DNA from: Brachybacterium saurashtrense
GTDB lineage: Bacteria; Actinomycetota; Actinomycetes; Actinomycetales; Dermabacteraceae
NCBI RefSeq assembly: GCF_003355475.1
Contig: NZ_CP031356.1
Location: 2,232,001 to 2,296,000, forward strand
DNA: 64,000 nt
Direction of reading: 5' to 3'
The translations under genes and the position numbers were made by a program. The notes under the pieces were generated by a model. The model did no database searches, was not told the origin of the DNA, and worked only from the letters and a program-made list of their open reading frames with translations. Positions 7,814-15,552 of the stretch are shown here, one piece after another. The number at the start of each line of letters is the position of its first letter. The first letter of the stretch is position 1.

Positions 7814-8127
7814 GCGCGCGCGGCCTGATATGCCCGGTAGATCGAGTTCGGGATCTTGCCGTAGTCGGCGAGCTCGTAGCCGTTCTCCCGCGCCCAGGCG
7901 CGGATCTCCTCGCGCTCTTCGACCGTCGTGTCGGGCACGAAGCGGTTCGACGGCTTCGATTGCGCCTTACGGCCGGCCGCGATGTACGGGGCGAGCATCT
8001 CGTCGAGCTCGGCGCGCTCCGAGGCCGTCAGCTCCGTCTCGTACCAGGCGGACTTCCAGCCGATCGTCACCGTCTCCGCATCGGGCTCGCCGCTCAGGTC
8101 GGAGACCAGAACCGTCTTCGTCGCCAT
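7810..8127 (-). CDS. lsr2: Lsr2-like nucleoid protein
   Basis: A 105-residue homologue of the actinobacterial nucleoid silencer Lsr2, of normal length. The N-terminal dimerisation half (MATKTVLVSDLSG then AETVTIGW and YETELTASERAEL) and the C-terminal DNA-binding helix-loop-helix (EIRAWARENGYELADYG, then KIPNSIYRAYQAA) are both visible. In classical Lsr2 the AT-hook-like minor-groove loop reads R-G-R; here it reads Tyr89-Gly90-Lys91, so DNA affinity or target preference may differ. A good SD (GGAG) precedes the ATG. Lsr2 coats AT-rich horizontally acquired DNA; island-borne copies may silence island genes or interfere with the host's own Lsr2. The downstream gene overlaps it by four bases. 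Confidence 0.85.
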   Translation of the reverse strand: MATKTVLVSDLSGEPDAETVTIGWKSAWYETELTASERAELDEMLAPYIAAGRKAQSKPSNRFVPDTTVEEREEIRAWARENGYELADYGKIPNSIYRAYQAARA

Positions 8128-8169
8128 GATCTTCTCCTCTCGTGGTCGTCTCTCGCTGGCTCCGCCGCT

Positions 8170-8940
8170 TCAGTCCTCGTCCGGCGCAGTCCACTCCCCC
8201 GCGGGTGTCACGTCGGCCTCGGTGTCGCCGGTGAGGAACAGCGTCGTTCCCCCGCTTCCGCTCTGGGTGCCCCCGACGACCGCGATGTCGACGTCGGCGA
8301 AGGTCTCCAGCTCGCCGTCCTCGCCCGGGTAGAGGAAGTCCAGCGGCAGGAAGCGGTCGTCCGCGTCCTCGCTGCACTGGTCGACGAACGTCATCTTCGA
8401 GAAGTCCTCGGTGATGTACTCCCCGTCGTCCTCGAGGTCCTCGTCGCTCGGCAGCTCGTCGACCACGGTGGCGTCCGAGTACCTCCGATCCTTGGTCAGG
8501 GCGGACATCACGTATTCGTGTGGGTTGCCTCCGCCCCGCTCACGGGGCGCGGACAGCGTGTCCTGGCCGCCATTGGCGAACACGGTCTCGACGTCGAGAC
8601 GGCACATGCCGGTCTCGAAAGCCTTCGCACTGATCGTGTACTGACCGACCGTCAGCTGAGCCCCGGCCGGCAGGGCGCTCTCCAGCTCGCCGGAGAGCTC
8701 CACGGTCACGGGCGAGTCGGAGACGGCGAATGGGGTGTCGTCAGCAGTCTTCGCTTCGTCGAACTGATAGATGGTCGACTCCCGAGCACCATCTCCCGCG
8801 CCGCCGTCGTTGCCCCGACCCGCTCCAGAAGCTTCGTCGCTGCCCGAGCCGCAGCCGGCGAGCACAAGCGCGGCCGCCAGGCCCGCGGCGGTCGCGGTGA
8901 TCCTCGTGCGAATGGTCGTGGTGGCGGGGGTCCGGGTCAT
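8170..8940 (-). CDS. putative lipoprotein
   Basis: A 256-residue exported protein. The N-terminus has basic residues, a hydrophobic stretch (about 15-28) and a lipobox LAGC with Cys30 as the predicted lipidation site, followed by a flexible Ser/Gly/Asp-rich linker. The mature part is acidic and beta-rich, without a family I recognise. It contains two or three cysteines in the mature region that could form disulfides. It lies 42 bases upstream of the Lsr2-like gene on the same strand and diverges from the XRE gene at 9063. Confidence 0.65.
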   Translation of the reverse strand: MTRTPATTTIRTRITATAAGLAAALVLAGCGSGSDEASGAGRGNDGGAGDGARESTIYQFDEAKTADDTPFAVSDSPVTVELSGELESALPAGAQLTVGQYTISAKAFETGMCRLDVETVFANGGQDTLSAPRERGGGNPHEYVMSALTKDRRYSDATVVDELPSDEDLEDDGEYITEDFSKMTFVDQCSEDADDRFLPLDFLYPGEDGELETFADVDIAVVGGTQSGSGGTTLFLTGDTEADVTPAGEWTAPDED

Positions 8941-9010
8941 GCGTTCGCATCGTCCATTCGTCGTCGGTGCACGTCCTCCAGGTCGGCCATGAGCCTGGTC
9001 AACAGCTTAC

Positions 9011-9030
9011 AGGAACTCATAAGTTCCTGG
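9011..9030. promoter_or_regulatory. palindromic operator upstream of the XRE gene
   Basis: A perfect inverted repeat: CAGGAACT, four-base spacer CATA, AGTTCCTG. A further half-site, AATTCCTG, lies at 9049-9056, just before the start of the XRE gene at 9063. This is the usual architecture for an autoregulating XRE repressor in a divergent promoter region (the lipoprotein gene starts at 8940 on the other strand). Confidence 0.6.
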
Positions 9031-9062
9031 TCAGACTGGTACCGATGAATTCCTGTTGAGAG

Positions 9063-9308
9063 GTGACGAAAGAACGATCCGACTCATCTCTGAACACATC
9101 GCTCGGCGAGCAGCTGCGCGCCATTCGACTCGCCCGAGGACTCACCCAGGAGCAGCTCGCCGAGGAGCTGGAGGTCTCCCCGAGGTACCTCGCCGGCGTC
9201 GAGCGCGCCGAGCGTAATATGTCGCTGGCGACCGTGGAGTCCCTGGCAGAGCAGCTCGGACTGACACCGCGGATCGTCCTCGACAGCGGGGCCGACTCGG
9301 CCGGTTGA
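9063..9308 (+). CDS. XRE-family transcriptional regulator
   Basis: An 81-residue single-domain Cro/C1-type DNA-binding protein with a GTG start. The helix-turn-helix spans about residues 15-70 (LGEQLRAIRLARGLTQEQLA followed by VSPRYLAGVERAERNMSL). There is no extra sensory or metallopeptidase domain. A palindromic site with an additional half-site lies within 55 bases upstream, so autoregulation is likely. A tiny cysteine-rich gene follows 27 bases after the stop and probably shares the transcript. Confidence 0.85.
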   Translation: MTKERSDSSLNTSLGEQLRAIRLARGLTQEQLAEELEVSPRYLAGVERAERNMSLATVESLAEQLGLTPRIVLDSGADSAG

Positions 9309-9335
9309 TCCGAGCGTCCGCCATATCCTGGAGAC

Positions 9336-9503
9336 ATGTCCGATCCGCTTTCGCCCGGCGACGAGTCCTACCGCACCTGCCCGGAGTGCGGCGGCGACTG
9401 CGTGCCCGAGCCGGTGCCGACGGGCGAGGGCATGAGGATCGCGTTCACCTGCCCCGAGCACGGAGTGCACAGCGTGGTCGACCCGTTCAGGGACCAGCGG
9501 TGA
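9336..9503 (+). CDS. small cysteine-rich (zinc-ribbon-like) protein
   Basis: A 55-residue ORF starting MSDPLSPGDESYRTCPECGG. The cysteine pattern CPECGGDC, then CPEHG about 22 residues later, looks like a short treble-clef or zinc-ribbon knuckle (CxxC plus C-x2-H). It lies 27 bases downstream of the XRE gene in the same direction. Coding is supported by the cysteine spacing, third-position GC and position; function unknown. Confidence 0.5.
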   Translation: MSDPLSPGDESYRTCPECGGDCVPEPVPTGEGMRIAFTCPEHGVHSVVDPFRDQR

Positions 9504-9720
9504 CCGTCGAGTCGCGAGAGGTCGCCCTCTCCGCCACGCGATGGATCAGTTGCGATTCAGCCCGTGCCCGCGCGTATCCAGCGCGCGCTTGAAGTGGCTC
9601 TCGGCCTCGGAGCCTGGCACACCTGATCCGCCTACTGCATCCGATCCCCACAACCTCGGTCGAGTCGGCCCTTGCAAGAGGTCGCTCCATTCTCCGCACG
9701 GGTCGGCCATTCGCCGCCTA

Positions 9721-10449
9721 TCACTTAAGCGTCTTGAGCCAATCGTACATCTCGGTGTTCACCACGTTGCCGGTGTAAACGGTGCCGAGGTCCGTGATGT
9801 AGCGCGAGGAGAGGAGGCCTTGGTTGTGGTCGTTGAGGTTCTGTTGGAACACCCCTCCGACAAAGAACGGGTCATTCGATCCCCTCCCGGCCTCGTGCGC
9901 GAGATGAGCTGCGCGGTTGACGACGTCCCCCATGTAGATGACGTCGTTGATCCCGCTGCCACTGAACCCGGCCTTGATCATGAGCACGCGCCCGTAGTCG
10001 ATGCCGATGCCGATCGCGAGCGGGTCGATGCCCTTCTTCGCGTAGCGGTGGTTGAGTAGCTCCAGGACTGTGTTCGCCTTGGACGCGACTCCGAAGACGG
10101 CATCGATGTTCGGCTTCCTCGGAGTGTTGTAGACCGCCCACACGCAGTCGCCGACGATGCTGACCTCCCGGACGTTGGCGTCGGAGTTGAGCACCGCCAC
10201 CATTTCGGAGATGAATGCCCGATAGATCTTCGCCAGCGTGGGGCGCTTGTATTTGCTCGTGAGCCCCGACGAGTCGCGGATATCGATGAAGACCGCTGAG
10301 CACATGCCGTAGAAGCCGTTGGAGTACGTCAGTCGATCCCGATCCGGAAGATTGTCGACCTCCTCGAAGACTCCCGCGGGCTGGTTCAGAATGTCCGCGA
10401 TACGGTCGGAGCTGTTCGTGTAGCTGTACGCCTTGAAGTTGCCGTCCAT
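9721..10449 (-). CDS. pycC: Pycsar-type pyrimidine nucleotide cyclase
   Basis: A 242-residue class III nucleotidyl cyclase without a membrane or receptor domain. The two metal-binding aspartates are Asp56 (SAVFIDIRDSSG) and Asp101 (VSIVGDCVWAVYN), and the second half has GIGIDYGRV (147-155) and IYMGDVVNRAAHLAHEA (171-187) like other class III enzymes. Stand-alone cyclases of this type beside a small membrane effector are the Pycsar anti-phage systems: on infection they make cCMP or cUMP, which activates the effector. The effector gene ends only seven bases upstream, so both are on one transcript. The ATG has TAGGGAC before it; the longer frame overlaps the effector gene and is rejected. Which nucleotide (C or U) is made cannot be told from sequence by eye. 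Confidence 0.85.
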   Translation of the reverse strand: MDGNFKAYSYTNSSDRIADILNQPAGVFEEVDNLPDRDRLTYSNGFYGMCSAVFIDIRDSSGLTSKYKRPTLAKIYRAFISEMVAVLNSDANVREVSIVGDCVWAVYNTPRKPNIDAVFGVASKANTVLELLNHRYAKKGIDPLAIGIGIDYGRVLMIKAGFSGSGINDVIYMGDVVNRAAHLAHEAGRGSNDPFFVGGVFQQNLNDHNQGLLSSRYITDLGTVYTGNVVNTEMYDWLKTLK

Positions 10450-10456
10450 GTCGTCC

Positions 10457-11038
10457 CTATGTGTTCGTGCTTCCGATGACGATCGCGAGTGCAGCGACCG
10501 TCGCGCCCGCCGCGAAAGCCGAGCGCATGGCCCATTTCGCGAACTTCGCCTTGGTGGTCGCGATCCTGGCGTTGGCATGGATCTGGTCCGCGAGGTCCCT
10601 CGTCAGCTGAAGCGGATCGGCGGTGAGTGTGTGGAGCACGTCCGCGTACTCTTCGCGCTTGCCTTTGAAGTTCCGCGAGATGCTCGCGAAGAACAGACGG
10701 TTGATCGCATCGCGGTCCGCGTCCTTGTCGTTGACTCGGGGCGTCAGCGTCCATCCGCAGAGCCCTCCCGTCAGCACCAGCAGCGCGCACGCGACGACAA
10801 CCAAGGCGTCGAATATCGGCGATCGAGACTCGAAGTCTCTCGCGAGGTTGAACGTCATGGTGCCCAGCACGCCCGTGAACGCGAGAGTAACGCCTGCCTT
10901 GGCGTCAGAGTGACGTATCCACTCGTTGACCAGGGCGAGCACCTTCCACGCATGGTCGGGGTTCGGCCCAGCCGTAGCACGGTCGTCCGCCAGCGGTCCG
11001 AGTTGTGCGCGAGGCCCGCGCAAGAAGCGCCATCGCAT
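10457..11038 (-). CDS. pycTM: Pycsar membrane effector (PycTM-like)
   Basis: A 193-residue membrane protein. Residues 28-60 (DHAWKVLALVNEWIRHSDAK then AGVTLAFTGVLGT) are the characteristic start of the Pycsar effector family (formerly DUF5706), a helix running into the first membrane span. Hydrophobic spans are at about 48-66, 75-97 and 171-189, with a soluble helical domain (about 100-168) between them that would sense the cyclic nucleotide. On ligand binding the protein is thought to disrupt the inner membrane and stop growth of infected cells. It follows the small XRE gene by four bases and precedes the cyclase by seven, all in one operon. Confidence 0.85.
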   Translation of the reverse strand: MRWRFLRGPRAQLGPLADDRATAGPNPDHAWKVLALVNEWIRHSDAKAGVTLAFTGVLGTMTFNLARDFESRSPIFDALVVVACALLVLTGGLCGWTLTPRVNDKDADRDAINRLFFASISRNFKGKREEYADVLHTLTADPLQLTRDLADQIHANARIATTKAKFAKWAMRSAFAAGATVAALAIVIGSTNT

Positions 11039-11042
11039 AACC

Positions 11043-11252
11043 TCAGTCGCCGCCCTTCAGCTCGAGCCTCAGGCCCAGCACCTGCGCGATCTTGGCGATG
11101 GTGGCGGTAGTGACGTCGTTGTTGGCCTCGATCCTCGCGATGGTCGGGCGTGATAGGCCGGCTCTCTCCCCGAGCTCCGCCTGCGACCATCCCTGCTTCT
11201 TCCGGGCCTCGCGGATGACGTCACCGAGGCCGACCTCCTCCGTCTCGCCCAT
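11043..11252 (-). CDS. small XRE regulator between hsdR and the Pycsar genes
   Basis: A 69-residue protein that is essentially one XRE helix-turn-helix (LGDVIREARKKQGWSQAELG, then LSRPTIARIEANNDVTTATI). The ATG lies two bases after the hsdR stop codon (TGATCATG), and its own stop lies four bases before pycTM. The C-terminus (GLRLELKGGD) resembles HipB/HigA-type regulators. Its position in the middle of the defence operon suggests that it controls the whole operon, possibly by binding the repeated sites in front of hsdM. The longer frame upstream lies inside hsdR and is arginine-rich, so the internal start is used. Confidence 0.85.
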   Translation of the reverse strand: MGETEEVGLGDVIREARKKQGWSQAELGERAGLSRPTIARIEANNDVTTATIAKIAQVLGLRLELKGGD

Positions 11253-11254
11253 GA

Positions 11255-14200
11255 TCACGCACCTTCCATATCGGTGCCCGCATCTGCGTCGGATCGGTGC
11301 TGGGCATGGAGCGCGTCCGCTGCGATGTCGGCGATCTGATCGATGAAGCCGGGGTCGGTCATGTAGGACTGGATCTCCTTCGACTCGTTCACCGTCTTCA
11401 GGACCGCGAGGCCCACTGCACCGCTGAAGCCCTCGGACGCCTTGAGCTGGGCGACGGTGTTGTTCTTCGCCATCGCCACGGCCTCCTCGTTGTCGTCGAG
11501 GAACCCCCAAAAGGTCGTGATGAAGCCTGAGACGCTCTCGGGGCTCACGTCCACGCCCTTGGCCCTGAACATCTCGTTGACCTTGTCGATGGCCTCGTCG
11601 AGCGGCCCACGCTTCGGAGCGGCGCTGCCGCCGTGCTCGCCGTCGAAGACCGGCAGCCTGATCGCTTCGGAGCTGCCCTCGCTTAGCGAGTGGTCCTCCT
11701 CGATGGCGGACGGGACGAGCTTCACGCCCGAGAGCTGTACGCCCTCGAGGAAGCTGTCGTCACGATCGTCGCCGTCGGCGTGCAGGTTCCGGCCCAAAAG
11801 GGTCGCGAGGATGGCGCGCCGGTGCAGCTCCGGGTCCTGGTAGTCGACGATCTGGCTGAGGAACTGCCAGGCGTTGCGGTACCCGAGCACGTCGGCGCGG
11901 AATGCCTCGAGCTCTTCCTTCCGTTTCTTGTCCTTCGACAGCACGGCCCGCCTCCACTGGCCGTTCCACCGGTTCTTGATCGGTGACAGTGCCTTGGCGA
12001 TCACCTCGCCGCCCAGCACCGAGAGGAAGGCGTCGGCGACCGCCTCCATCTCCTCGTGCGTATAGAGCCCTGCGGTGTCCAAACGTTCGCCCACCGTGAT
12101 CAGCGCGTTCGGGTCGACGTCTCCGGCGACGTGGGCGTCCGAATAGTAGAGCTTGAAATCGTCCTGAACACTGGCCGGCGTGTTGCGGAAGTCGACAACG
12201 ATCGGCGCGGTCTTGCCCGGGTAGATGCGGTTCAGACGGGACAGCGTCTGCACAGTGGCGACGCCGGAGAGCTTCTTGTCGACGTACATCGCCATCAGGC
12301 GCGGCTCGTCGAAGCCCGTCTGGAACTTGTTCGCGACGATGAGGACGCGGTAGACGCCCTGCTCCCGGAAAGCCCTGCCCACATCGCCCACGCCATTTAC
12401 CGACACCTCGGTGACGCTCTCCCCGTCATCGTCCGTGAGCGAGCCCGAGAACGCTGCGAGTGTGTGCAGGTCATAGCCCTTCTCGGCGATGTACGCATCC
12501 ATCTTCCGCGACCAGCTCAGCGCTTCCATCCGCGAGCTCGTCACGACCATGGCCCGGGCCTGCCCATCGAGGAGCGGCTGCACATTTCTCCGGAAGTGCT
12601 CGACGACGACCCGCACCTTCTGCGCGATCGCGGTCGGGTGGAGCCGGGCGTACCGGACGATGCTCGAGACCGCCTCGCCGGTGTTGACCTGGATCTCGCT
12701 CTCCGATTCCTCTTCCTCCAGCGTGTTCTTCACCCGGAGGAACATGTCGTAGGTCGAGTAGTTGGTGAGGACGTCGAGAATGAAGCCCTCCTCGATCGCC
12801 TGCGCCATCGTGTAGGTGTCGAAGGCTTCCCAGCGGTTGTCGCGCTGAGTACCGAACAGTCGCAAGGTCTTCGCCTTCGGGGTCGCGGTGAGGGCGACGA
12901 AGGTGATGTTGGCCGATGCCGCGATGGCAGAGTCTTTGGCCGCCATGAGGTCGTCCGCGCTGATCTCCTCGTCAGGGGCAACCTCGACGTCGACTAGCAG
13001 CTCCTTGAGCTGCTTGGCAGCGGACCCCGACTGCGAGGAGTGGGCCTCGTCAGCAACGACGGCCCAGCGCCGGCCGCGCAGCTCCTCGGCGTCCTCGATG
13101 AGCTCCATGACCTCGGGGAAGGTCTGCAGCGTGCAGGTGATGATGTGGTCACCCTCGATGAGTGCCTTCTTCAGCTGCGGGGACTTCGCGCCGGACTTCT
13201 CGCCCACAGCCACGACGAGGCCCTTGCTCGACTGCACAAGGTTCATGTCGTCGCGGATGTTCTCGTCAAGAACCGTGCGGTCGGTGACGACGATGACCGA
13301 GTCGAACGTCGACTTCGAGTCGGCGCTCATATGGCGGATAAGGCGGTGGCTGAGCCAAGCGATGGTCTTCGTCTTGCCCGAGCCCGCCGAGTGCCAGATC
13401 AAATAGCGCTTACCGGGGCCGTTCGCCTCAACGTCGGCGACAACGCGCTCGACGGCCCGCAACTGGTGGAAGCGCGGGAAGACGAGCCGACCGTCATCCT
13501 TCTTCCCGGATTTGCCGGGCTCGAAGAGGGCGAAGTCCTTGAGAATACGCATGAAGGTCGGTCGCGCGAGGATCTCGCGCCAGAGGTAGCTCGTCGACGA
13601 GCCGGTCGCAGACGGCGGGTTGCCCTCGTGTCCGTCGTTCCCCTGGTTGAAGGGCAGGAACGCCGTGTCCCCGCCCTGCAGCTTGGTCGTCATGTAGACG
13701 AGGTCGTTGGATACCGCGAAGTGGACGAGCGCCCGGCCCGGGGCAAGGAGGGGCCTGCTCCTGCCCGGCTTGCGGTCCTCCTTGTACTGGCGGATCGCGT
13801 GGTTGACGGTCTGCGTGTTGTCCGTCTTGAGCTCGAGCGTCACGATCGGCAGGCCGTTGGCCAGGAGCACCACGTCGATGCTCTCGTTGGTCTTCGTGTC
13901 GAAGCGCACCTGGCGCAGGACCCGCAGCCTCACGGCGTCGGCCGCCTCGACGACCTCGGTCAGGTTCGGGTTCGCCGGCGGGAAGGCCATCATCGGGCCG
14001 AACTTCGCCGTCGGACGGCCCATCTGGGCGTAGGAGAAGCCCTTGCGCAGCACGCCGAGGAGACCTCCGACGGGGTGCCCGGTCGTCGGGTCCATCCGCG
14101 TCGCCTTGGCGAGCTCCTTAATGATGTGGTCGAGGAGCTTCCTCTCGGCACCGGCCTTCTGCTCGCCGACGAGGTCCTCGGGGACGGCTTTCTCGTACTC

Positions 14201-14368
14201 GTCCGGGTACTGCGTGGCCAGCCAGTGCAGCGCGTCGGCAGGCATCATCGCAAGCCCGACGTCCCAGCCGGTCGGCTTGCCGTCGCCCTCGTACAGCCAG
14301 CCGCGCTCGGCGAGCTCTGCGCAGAGGTTCTCCTCGAACTCTCGTTCCATCAACTGCGCGTGGCTCAT
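11255..14368 (-). CDS. hsdR: type I restriction enzyme R subunit
   Basis: A 1037-residue HsdR of normal length. In order: a short N-terminal region, the PD-(D/E)XK nuclease (Asp165 in NESIDVVL, Glu179-Leu-Lys181), the SF2 motor with Walker A AGSGKTKT (328-335), DEAH near 440 (VVADEAHSSQSG), motif III FVALTATP, and later helicase motifs including ANKFQTGFDEP and QTLSRLNR. A helical C-terminus binds the methylase. It translocates DNA and cuts when the HsdMS site is unmethylated. It overlaps hsdS by four bases upstream and is followed two bases later by the small XRE gene, so transcription probably continues into the Pycsar genes. Confidence 0.95.
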   Translation of the reverse strand: MSHAQLMEREFEENLCAELAERGWLYEGDGKPTGWDVGLAMMPADALHWLATQYPDEYEKAVPEDLVGEQKAGAERKLLDHIIKELAKATRMDPTTGHPVGGLLGVLRKGFSYAQMGRPTAKFGPMMAFPPANPNLTEVVEAADAVRLRVLRQVRFDTKTNESIDVVLLANGLPIVTLELKTDNTQTVNHAIRQYKEDRKPGRSRPLLAPGRALVHFAVSNDLVYMTTKLQGGDTAFLPFNQGNDGHEGNPPSATGSSTSYLWREILARPTFMRILKDFALFEPGKSGKKDDGRLVFPRFHQLRAVERVVADVEANGPGKRYLIWHSAGSGKTKTIAWLSHRLIRHMSADSKSTFDSVIVVTDRTVLDENIRDDMNLVQSSKGLVVAVGEKSGAKSPQLKKALIEGDHIITCTLQTFPEVMELIEDAEELRGRRWAVVADEAHSSQSGSAAKQLKELLVDVEVAPDEEISADDLMAAKDSAIAASANITFVALTATPKAKTLRLFGTQRDNRWEAFDTYTMAQAIEEGFILDVLTNYSTYDMFLRVKNTLEEEESESEIQVNTGEAVSSIVRYARLHPTAIAQKVRVVVEHFRRNVQPLLDGQARAMVVTSSRMEALSWSRKMDAYIAEKGYDLHTLAAFSGSLTDDDGESVTEVSVNGVGDVGRAFREQGVYRVLIVANKFQTGFDEPRLMAMYVDKKLSGVATVQTLSRLNRIYPGKTAPIVVDFRNTPASVQDDFKLYYSDAHVAGDVDPNALITVGERLDTAGLYTHEEMEAVADAFLSVLGGEVIAKALSPIKNRWNGQWRRAVLSKDKKRKEELEAFRADVLGYRNAWQFLSQIVDYQDPELHRRAILATLLGRNLHADGDDRDDSFLEGVQLSGVKLVPSAIEEDHSLSEGSSEAIRLPVFDGEHGGSAAPKRGPLDEAIDKVNEMFRAKGVDVSPESVSGFITTFWGFLDDNEEAVAMAKNNTVAQLKASEGFSGAVGLAVLKTVNESKEIQSYMTDPGFIDQIADIAADALHAQHRSDADAGTDMEGA

Positions 14369-15552
14369 GCGACTTCCTTCCGTCCGGTCACGACATCGGT
14401 GATGAGCGCGGCGCGGCGCTCGAGGAGCAGGGACTTGAGATCGGCGACCTTCGCCAGCATGGCATCGACACGCGTGGCCGCCTCGTCGAGCTCGTCGGCG
14501 ATCCTGATCTGCTCGTCCAGGGGCGGCAGCGGGACCGGGGTCGCGTCCAGGACCGTCTTCGTCACGCGCTGGGCGTTAGGGCGCACACCGGTCGCGATCG
14601 CGGCGAAGTAGTCGATGTACCGCGAGCTCCGAAAGAGGTGATGGACGTAGCGAGGCTCGAAGCGGTCCGAGATCCAGAACGCCTTGTAGTCCGGGCTGAT
14701 GTACCCAGTCAGCGGCGACACTCCGAGGCCACCGTGGTTCAGCCACATCATGTTGGCGGCGAGCTGACCCGGTCGCACGACCCGATACTTCGAGACGTCG
14801 AGCGAGGCCTGCTGGCCCTCGGTGCGGGTGTTCAGCTCTACGCCCCGATACTCGGAGATCGAGAGCAGCGGGCCCGGCGGATTTTCACCGTTGCGCTCGG
14901 CACTCTCGGTGAAGTCGTAGCCGAACTTGGTGCGATCCCAGTGCTCGGGAATGCCCGAAAGTGGCGAGTGAACATCCACTGCAATCGCGTCTTGAGCAGG
15001 GCTCAGACCAAGGACAGACAACGTGCCCAGTTCGCGGAGACGCGCCTGCAAGAGACTACTAAGATCGCCCAGCTTGTCGACAAGCGAAAGAATCTTCGCG
15101 CTCTCAGAATCAAGGTGTTCAGCAATCTTCTTCTGCGACTCTAGATCATGGTTAACATAGGGAATTTCACCGATGTGCCAGGCAGTAATTGCCTTGAATG
15201 TACTCCCAGTTGACTCGGCCTGGAGGAATCGTTCCGCGTCCTCGAGGACCCATCGAAGAAATCCAGGATGCACATCGATGGCACGAATAGCTGCCAAACC
15301 CCGCCCCATCCCGTATACCTGATCCGCAACGTTGACACTACCCACGGGAGCTCGAACCGAGATAAGAGTGTCGCCAGGGGCGCAAACTTTTGTAGCTACC
15401 GAACACTCGTATCGCGGCTCCGGATGAGTGGCCCCAAACTCCGCCTTGCCCTGAAGGAAAGGTTGCCCTTCAGCTAGATCCTGAACATCGCTCGAGGCCG
15501 GCGACTGCCCTGCAATGACTGCGACCGTAAACTTCAACCTCGCCGAGGTCAT
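14365..15552 (-). CDS. hsdS: type I restriction enzyme specificity subunit
   Basis: A 395-residue HsdS with two target-recognition domains. TRD1 spans about residues 1-140 and is followed by a conserved helix (KIAEHLDSESAKILSLVDKL). TRD2 spans about 195-340 and is followed by the second helix (RIADELDEAATRVDAMLAKV). The two TRDs recognise the halves of a bipartite DNA site. TRD1 and the first helix are encoded by much less GC-rich DNA than the rest: 26 of 60 bases are G/C at 15121-15180 against 45 of 60 at 14521-14580. This suggests that the first half was acquired by recombination. It overlaps hsdM and hsdR by four bases each. Confidence 0.93.
   Translation of the reverse strand: MTSARLKFTVAVIAGQSPASSDVQDLAEGQPFLQGKAEFGATHPEPRYECSVATKVCAPGDTLISVRAPVGSVNVADQVYGMGRGLAAIRAIDVHPGFLRWVLEDAERFLQAESTGSTFKAITAWHIGEIPYVNHDLESQKKIAEHLDSESAKILSLVDKLGDLSSLLQARLRELGTLSVLGLSPAQDAIAVDVHSPLSGIPEHWDRTKFGYDFTESAERNGENPPGPLLSISEYRGVELNTRTEGQQASLDVSKYRVVRPGQLAANMMWLNHGGLGVSPLTGYISPDYKAFWISDRFEPRYVHHLFRSSRYIDYFAAIATGVRPNAQRVTKTVLDATPVPLPPLDEQIRIADELDEAATRVDAMLAKVADLKSLLLERRAALITDVVTGRKEVA

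Noticed and set aside
9487..9699. A 70-codon minus-strand frame between the CPECG gene and pycC
   Set aside because: Arginine-rich, no ribosome-binding site and no motif; the stretch is treated as non-coding.
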